Of a stretch of DNA of 64,000 nucleotides, positions 60,379 through 64,000 are shown one piece after another. The stretch is from JACDAV01 sp964626755 (GTDB lineage Bacteria > Chloroflexota > Limnocylindria > Limnocylindrales > CSP1-4), in contig CAZVGO010000028.1 of the NCBI GenBank assembly GCA_964626755.1, positions 62,001 through 126,000 of the forward strand, in the 5' to 3' direction. The position numbers were made by a program, and so were the translations under genes. Within the stretch, counting starts at the first letter, position 1, and each line of letters opens with the position of its first letter. The notes under the pieces were generated by a model. It saw only the letters and a program-made list of their open reading frames with translations. It did no database searches and was not told the origin of the DNA.

Positions 60379-61680
60379 ATGAAGTCGACCCTTCGCATCG
60401 TCGCCGTTGTCGCGACGATCTCCCTTCTTGCAGTCGGCTGTGGCTCGAACGATCCGGGGGGCTCGGTTCTGCCAGCAACCGGGCAGCCAGGCGGGTCCGC
60501 GCCCGCCGCCAGCGACGGCGGCGCGCCGGTCGCGCTCAGCGGCGAGTTGAACGTCTGGGCGATGGGCAACGAAGGCGACCTGCTCGGGACCCTCGCCGAC
60601 GCGTTCATGGCGGAGTACCCGGACGTCACGGTCAACGTGACCCCGGTCGACTGGGGCCAGGCCGTGACCAAGCTCCAGACGGCGATCGGCGGCCATCAGA
60701 CGCCCGATATCAGCCAGATGGGCACCGACATGATGGGCCAGTTCGCCGCCACCGGCGCGCTCGAGACGGTCCCGGCCGACGTCGACCCCAGCCAGTACTT
60801 CGAGAGTGCCTGGAACACCGGCGTCGTCGGCGGGACCGCCTACGGCGTGCCGTGGTACGTCGAGACGCGGGTCCTCTATTACCGAACGGACCTGGCCGCG
60901 GCGGCCGGGATCACCACGGCCCCCGAATCGTGGGCCGAGCTCAAGGCGATGGCCCAGGCCCTCCAGACCGAGGGCGGCGCCGAGTGGGGCATCTCCCTCG
61001 GCACGAAGAACTCGCAGGAGTACCTGCCGTTCCTCTGGTCGAACGGCGGCCAGATCGCCGACGACGCGGGCGCGTTCACTCTCGACAGCCCCGAGGCAAT
61101 CGAGGCCCTGACGTACTACGACTCGTTCTTCGAGGAGGGCCTGTCCCCGAAATCCGTGCCGGAAGGCTTCGACATTACCCCGGCGTTCGTCAGCGGCACC
61201 CACCCGATGTTCGTCTCCGGGCCGTGGCACATCGGCCTGATCGAGACGGCCGGCGGCGCCGACATGGAAGGCAAGTGGGCGGTTGTCCCGCTCCCCGGCA
61301 AGGACGGCCCTCCAGGCATCTCGTGGGTCGGCGGCGCAAACCTCGTGGTGTACAAGGACAGCCAGAACAAGGATGCCGCGTGGGCATTCGTCGAGTTCAT
61401 CAGCCGGCCGGAGACGCAGGTCCTGTGGTACGAGACGGCCACGGTCCTGCCGGCCGTCCAGGCGGCGTGGGACGAGGCGGCGATCGCGAGCGATGAGCGC
61501 GTCGCGGTCTTCGGCGAGCAGCTGGCCAGCACCCTCGCACCGCCACCGATCACGACCTGGAACGAGATCGGGTCCGCGATCAACGAGCAGCTGGAGCGGG
61601 TAACCGCGGGCAACACCTCGCCCGAGGAAGGCGCGCAGGCCATGCAGCAGGCAGCCGAGACGATCGGCACCGGCGGCTAA
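60379..61680 (+). CDS. Sugar ABC transporter substrate-binding lipoprotein
   Basis: 433 aa from ATG 60379 with GAGGAGG about eight bases upstream. The lipobox is SLLAVGC, followed by a Gly/Ser/Ala linker. ELNVWAMGNEGDLLGTLADAFMAEYPDVTVNVTPVDWGQAVTKLQTAIGGHQTPDI is the extracellular solute-binding domain of the UgpB/MalE-like family (COG1653). It captures a sugar or oligosaccharide outside the membrane and delivers it to the permeases encoded next. The stop and the next start share a base (TAATG), so the operon is tightly coupled. Ligand unknown. Confidence 0.93.
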   Translation: MKSTLRIVAVVATISLLAVGCGSNDPGGSVLPATGQPGGSAPAASDGGAPVALSGELNVWAMGNEGDLLGTLADAFMAEYPDVTVNVTPVDWGQAVTKLQTAIGGHQTPDISQMGTDMMGQFAATGALETVPADVDPSQYFESAWNTGVVGGTAYGVPWYVETRVLYYRTDLAAAAGITTAPESWAELKAMAQALQTEGGAEWGISLGTKNSQEYLPFLWSNGGQIADDAGAFTLDSPEAIEALTYYDSFFEEGLSPKSVPEGFDITPAFVSGTHPMFVSGPWHIGLIETAGGADMEGKWAVVPLPGKDGPPGISWVGGANLVVYKDSQNKDAAWAFVEFISRPETQVLWYETATVLPAVQAAWDEAAIASDERVAVFGEQLASTLAPPPITTWNEIGSAINEQLERVTAGNTSPEEGAQAMQQAAETIGTGG

Positions 61681-62648
61681 TGGCCAGTCGGGGCGGGGTC
61701 GCCGAGGGCCCCGCCACCGGGATCCGGAACCCCCGGCTGGGGTCCGGATCCCGCACCGGCCCCGCGAGCCGCGCGTTCCGGGAGAACCTGGTCGGGTGGG
61801 GGTTTGCCCTGCCGTTCGTGATCGTGTTCGCGGTCTTCATGGCCGGGCCGATCCTCGCGTCGCTCGTGTTGAGCTTCACGGACTTCGGCCTGGCGGACCT
61901 GCGCAACCCGCTCGGGACGAACTTCATCGGCCTCGAGAACTATGTCGCGCTCCTGGGCGACTCGAAGTTCTTCTTGTCCCTGTTCAACACGGCCTACTTC
62001 GTCGTCGTCGGCGTGCCGCTGACGCTGCTCGTCGGCCTCGCCGCCGCGCTCGCCCTCGATCGCGGGATCACGAGGTTCCGGACGCTGTTCCGCGTCGGCT
62101 TCTACCTGCCGGTCGTGACCAGCATCGTCGCGATCGCCGTCGTCTGGCGGTTCCTCCTCAACCCGGACCAGGGGCTCGTGAACATGCTCCTGGGATCCAT
62201 CGGGTTCGAGGGTCCGAACTGGCTGGCCGACCCGGTCCTGGCGATGCCGGCGATCATCGCGATGGCGGTCTGGCGCAACCTCGGGTTCGCGATGATCATC
62301 TTCATTGCCGGCCTCCAGACGATCCCGCCACAACTCTACGAGGCGGCGTCGATCGACGGCGCCAGCCGCTGGCAGTCCTTCCGCCACGTGACGCTGCCGC
62401 TGCTCCGCCCAACGATCCTGTTCATCACCGTCATCACGACGATCGGCTACCTCCAGCTGTTCGAGGAGCCGTTCGTGATGACCGACGGCGGGCCGCTCGA
62501 CAAGACCCTGTCGATCTCGATGTACATGTTCCGCCAGGGCTTCGAGTTCTTCCACCAGGGTTACGCCGCGGCGATCGCCTGGATCCTGTTCCTGATCGTC
62601 GCCGCGATCGCGTTCATCCAGTTCCGCATCCTGAAGTCACAGACGTGA
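61680..62648 (+). CDS. Sugar ABC transporter permease (MalF-like)
   Basis: 322 aa. Six hydrophobic segments; the EAA loop is present as YEAASIDGASRWQSFRHVTLPLLRP, which contacts the ATPase subunit. The N-terminal 35 residues are Gly/Pro-rich and likely cytoplasmic. It starts one base inside the SBP stop. No ATPase gene is within the operon; such importers often use a shared MsmK-type ATPase encoded elsewhere. Confidence 0.93.
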   Translation: MASRGGVAEGPATGIRNPRLGSGSRTGPASRAFRENLVGWGFALPFVIVFAVFMAGPILASLVLSFTDFGLADLRNPLGTNFIGLENYVALLGDSKFFLSLFNTAYFVVVGVPLTLLVGLAAALALDRGITRFRTLFRVGFYLPVVTSIVAIAVVWRFLLNPDQGLVNMLLGSIGFEGPNWLADPVLAMPAIIAMAVWRNLGFAMIIFIAGLQTIPPQLYEAASIDGASRWQSFRHVTLPLLRPTILFITVITTIGYLQLFEEPFVMTDGGPLDKTLSISMYMFRQGFEFFHQGYAAAIAWILFLIVAAIAFIQFRILKSQT

Positions 62649-62658
62649 GGCGGCAGCC

Positions 62659-63552
62659 ATGACCGTGATCGCACCCGACCGCGGCTCCGTGCCGGCGCTT
62701 CCCCTGCGCGCTCCGCGGGGCGCCCGTTGGCGCCCGAGCCGGGCGAGCATCGTCCTCTACGTCGTCCTGTTCCTCGGCCTGCTGGCCCTCGTGGGGCCAT
62801 TCATCTGGATGATCCTTGGCTCATTCAAGCCGCAGGCCGAGTTCCTCCGCACGACGCCGACGTTCCTCCCGGAGAGCCCGACGCTCGGGAATTACGAGCG
62901 GCTGCTCGACCGGCTCGACTTCGCGCGCTACTTCTTCAACTCATCGGTCATCGCGACGGCGGTCACGCTCGGCAACCTGACGTTCACCCCGATGCTCGGC
63001 TACGCGCTCGCGAAGATCCGGTTCCGTGGCAAGGGGATCCTGCTGCTGCTCGTCATGGCGACCCTCATGGTGCCTGGTGCGGCGCTCCTGATCCCGCTGT
63101 TCGTGCTGATGAGCACGCTCGGGCTGGTCAACACGTTCCCGGGGCTGATCCTGCCGTTCATCGCCGGGCCGTTCGGCGTCTTCCTCACCCGCCAGTTCTT
63201 CTCCGGGCTCCCGGACGAGCTGCTGGAGGCCGCCCGGATCGACGGTGCCAGCGAGTTCCGGATCTTCCGGACGATCGCGATGCCGCTCGCCGGGCCCGTC
63301 CTCGCCACGCTCGGGATCCTCACGTTCCTCGGCACCTGGAACGCGTTCATCTACCCGCTCGTCATGGCCCAGACCCCGGATATGTACACCCTGCCGGTCG
63401 CCCTCGCGACGTTCGCCACGGGCCAGCACCAGGCCGACCACGGGATGCTCATGGCCGGTTCGGTGATCCTCGTGGTTCCGGTCCTCATCGTGTTCGTGCT
63501 GATGCAGCGCTGGATCACTGAAGGGATCGCGACGACGGGGTTGAAGGGATGA
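62659..63552 (+). CDS. Sugar ABC transporter permease (MalG-like)
   Basis: 297 aa from ATG 62659, ten bases after the first permease. The EAA loop is LLEAARIDGASEFRIFRTIAMPLAGP. Six helices from about 28 on; FIWMILGSFKPQAEFLRTTPTFLPESPTLGNYERLL matches the MalG-like N-terminal periplasmic segment. It forms a heterodimer with the preceding permease. The stop overlaps the next gene (ATGA). Confidence 0.93.
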   Translation: MTVIAPDRGSVPALPLRAPRGARWRPSRASIVLYVVLFLGLLALVGPFIWMILGSFKPQAEFLRTTPTFLPESPTLGNYERLLDRLDFARYFFNSSVIATAVTLGNLTFTPMLGYALAKIRFRGKGILLLLVMATLMVPGAALLIPLFVLMSTLGLVNTFPGLILPFIAGPFGVFLTRQFFSGLPDELLEAARIDGASEFRIFRTIAMPLAGPVLATLGILTFLGTWNAFIYPLVMAQTPDMYTLPVALATFATGQHQADHGMLMAGSVILVVPVLIVFVLMQRWITEGIATTGLKG

Positions 63553-64000
63553 GGCTCCGAATGCGCACTCTCCGTCTCGCCGTCATCGTCGCCGTCGGTA
63601 TCGCTCTTGTGGCCCCGCTGACGGCCTTCGCGGCCCGGGCGAGCTCCGCCGATTACTCCGCCGCCCAACGAAAGACGCTGATCGGCTACGCCCGGGACAC
63701 GTGGGGCTCGTTCGTGGCGATGACCGACCCGGGCACCGGCCTCACCGCCGACAACATCACGGCCGAGGGCGTCCGGGCGAAGTACACCTCGCCGACGAAC
63801 ATCGCCTCGTACATCTGGTCGGCCCTGGCCGCCCGCGACATGGGCATCATCTCCGCCGGGAACGCCCGGAAGCGCATCGCCCGGACGCTCGCGACACTGG
63901 CGAAGCTCGAGCGCGCCCACGGCCAGTACTACAACTGGTACGACCCCGAAACGGGCGATCGGCTGCGCGTCTGGCCGGCCGACGGTAGCCCTGTCTACGG
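63549..64000 (+). CDS. Exported glycoamylase-like (DUF3131-type) protein, truncated by window end
   Basis: Only the first 150 residues are in the window. A signal peptide (LAVIVAVGIALVAPLTAFA) precedes TSPTNIASYIWSALAARDMG, RKRIARTLATLAKLERAHGQYYNWYDPETG. Ser-Pro-Thr-Asn-Ile and Tyr-Asn-Trp-Tyr-Asp-Pro are the hallmark of the DUF3131/glycoamylase-like (alpha/alpha)6 domains acting on glucans. It is coupled to the permease gene by an ATGA overlap. It probably cleaves an external glycan whose products the ABC importer takes up; that is inference. Confidence 0.8.
   Translation, partial: MRLRMRTLRLAVIVAVGIALVAPLTAFAARASSADYSAAQRKTLIGYARDTWGSFVAMTDPGTGLTADNITAEGVRAKYTSPTNIASYIWSALAARDMGIISAGNARKRIARTLATLAKLERAHGQYYNWYDPETGDRLRVWPADGSPVY

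Noticed and set aside
1..64000. CRISPR arrays, tRNA or rRNA genes, and full insertion sequences
   Set aside because: Read on both strands; no regular short repeats with spacers, no cloverleaf-like segments, and no transposase or integrase was recognised.

Overview
The window is 64 kb of GC-rich bacterial DNA with densely packed genes, many GTG and TTG starts, and many ATGA/GTGA start-stop overlaps. I saw no tRNA, rRNA or CRISPR array. The gene set (cyanophycin metabolism, full-length Lhr next to an Fpg/Nei glycosylase, DUF3052, GT87, an LLM-type flavin oxidoreductase, VanW, an HDAC-like/GNAT fusion) fits a free-living Chloroflexota, perhaps of the Limnocylindria type, or an actinobacterium. 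This assignment is an inference from gene content, not a marker-gene result.

1-8.7 kb is a cyanophycin (Asp/Arg polymer) locus: a partial M20 peptidase, a CphA-like Mur ligase without an ATP-grasp module, an agmatinase-family hydrolase, full-length CphA, cyanophycinase, and a cation/proton antiporter translationally coupled to cyanophycinase. 8.9-15 kb holds a GT87 membrane glycosyltransferase, two paralogous sugar-type MFS transporters around a small lipoprotein, and a class II glutamine amidotransferase. 13.98-20.4 kb is a tightly overlapping operon: lhr, then an Fpg/Nei glycosylase, then a 95-aa unknown, then a META-domain lipoprotein. 20.6-32.7 kb is mixed housekeeping: VanW, a frameshifted XRE regulator, the HDAC-like/GNAT fusion, DUF3052, tatA, a Mug-type DNA glycosylase, a Nudix/MBL fusion, a subtilase, a GNAT and a DUF255 thioredoxin-like protein.

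32.7-51.3 kb is a defence island with visibly lower GC than its flanks. It starts with a VapBC module next to a truncated second copy of the DUF255 gene. It then carries a 1525-aa fusion of a GHKL ATPase and a helicase, convergent with a five-gene operon: NERD-UvrD helicase, DrmA-like helicase, DrmB-like DUF1998 protein, a small UvrD-like helicase and an unknown 539-aa protein. Divergent from that operon are a small HTH regulator, a Dcm-type cytosine methyltransferase, an EcoRII-like restriction enzyme and Vsr. DrmA + DrmB + a C5 methyltransferase is the core of class 2 DISARM, but no DrmC (phospholipase D) gene is present. This looks like a variant or hybrid anti-phage system and is the most interesting region.

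51.2-64 kb returns to chromosomal background: an MFS exporter with a MerR regulator and its operator, a membrane protein with a NarL-type two-component system, a 2TM protein, a luciferase-like oxidoreductase, a secreted protein with a caspase-like His/Cys pattern, and a sugar ABC importer leading into a glycoamylase-like (DUF3131-type) protein cut by the window edge.

Three intergenic elements of 157-158 bp (6364-6520, 22493-22650, 28125-28282) share about 20-bp terminal inverted repeats and one internal degenerate copy. They look like an undescribed dispersed element family.
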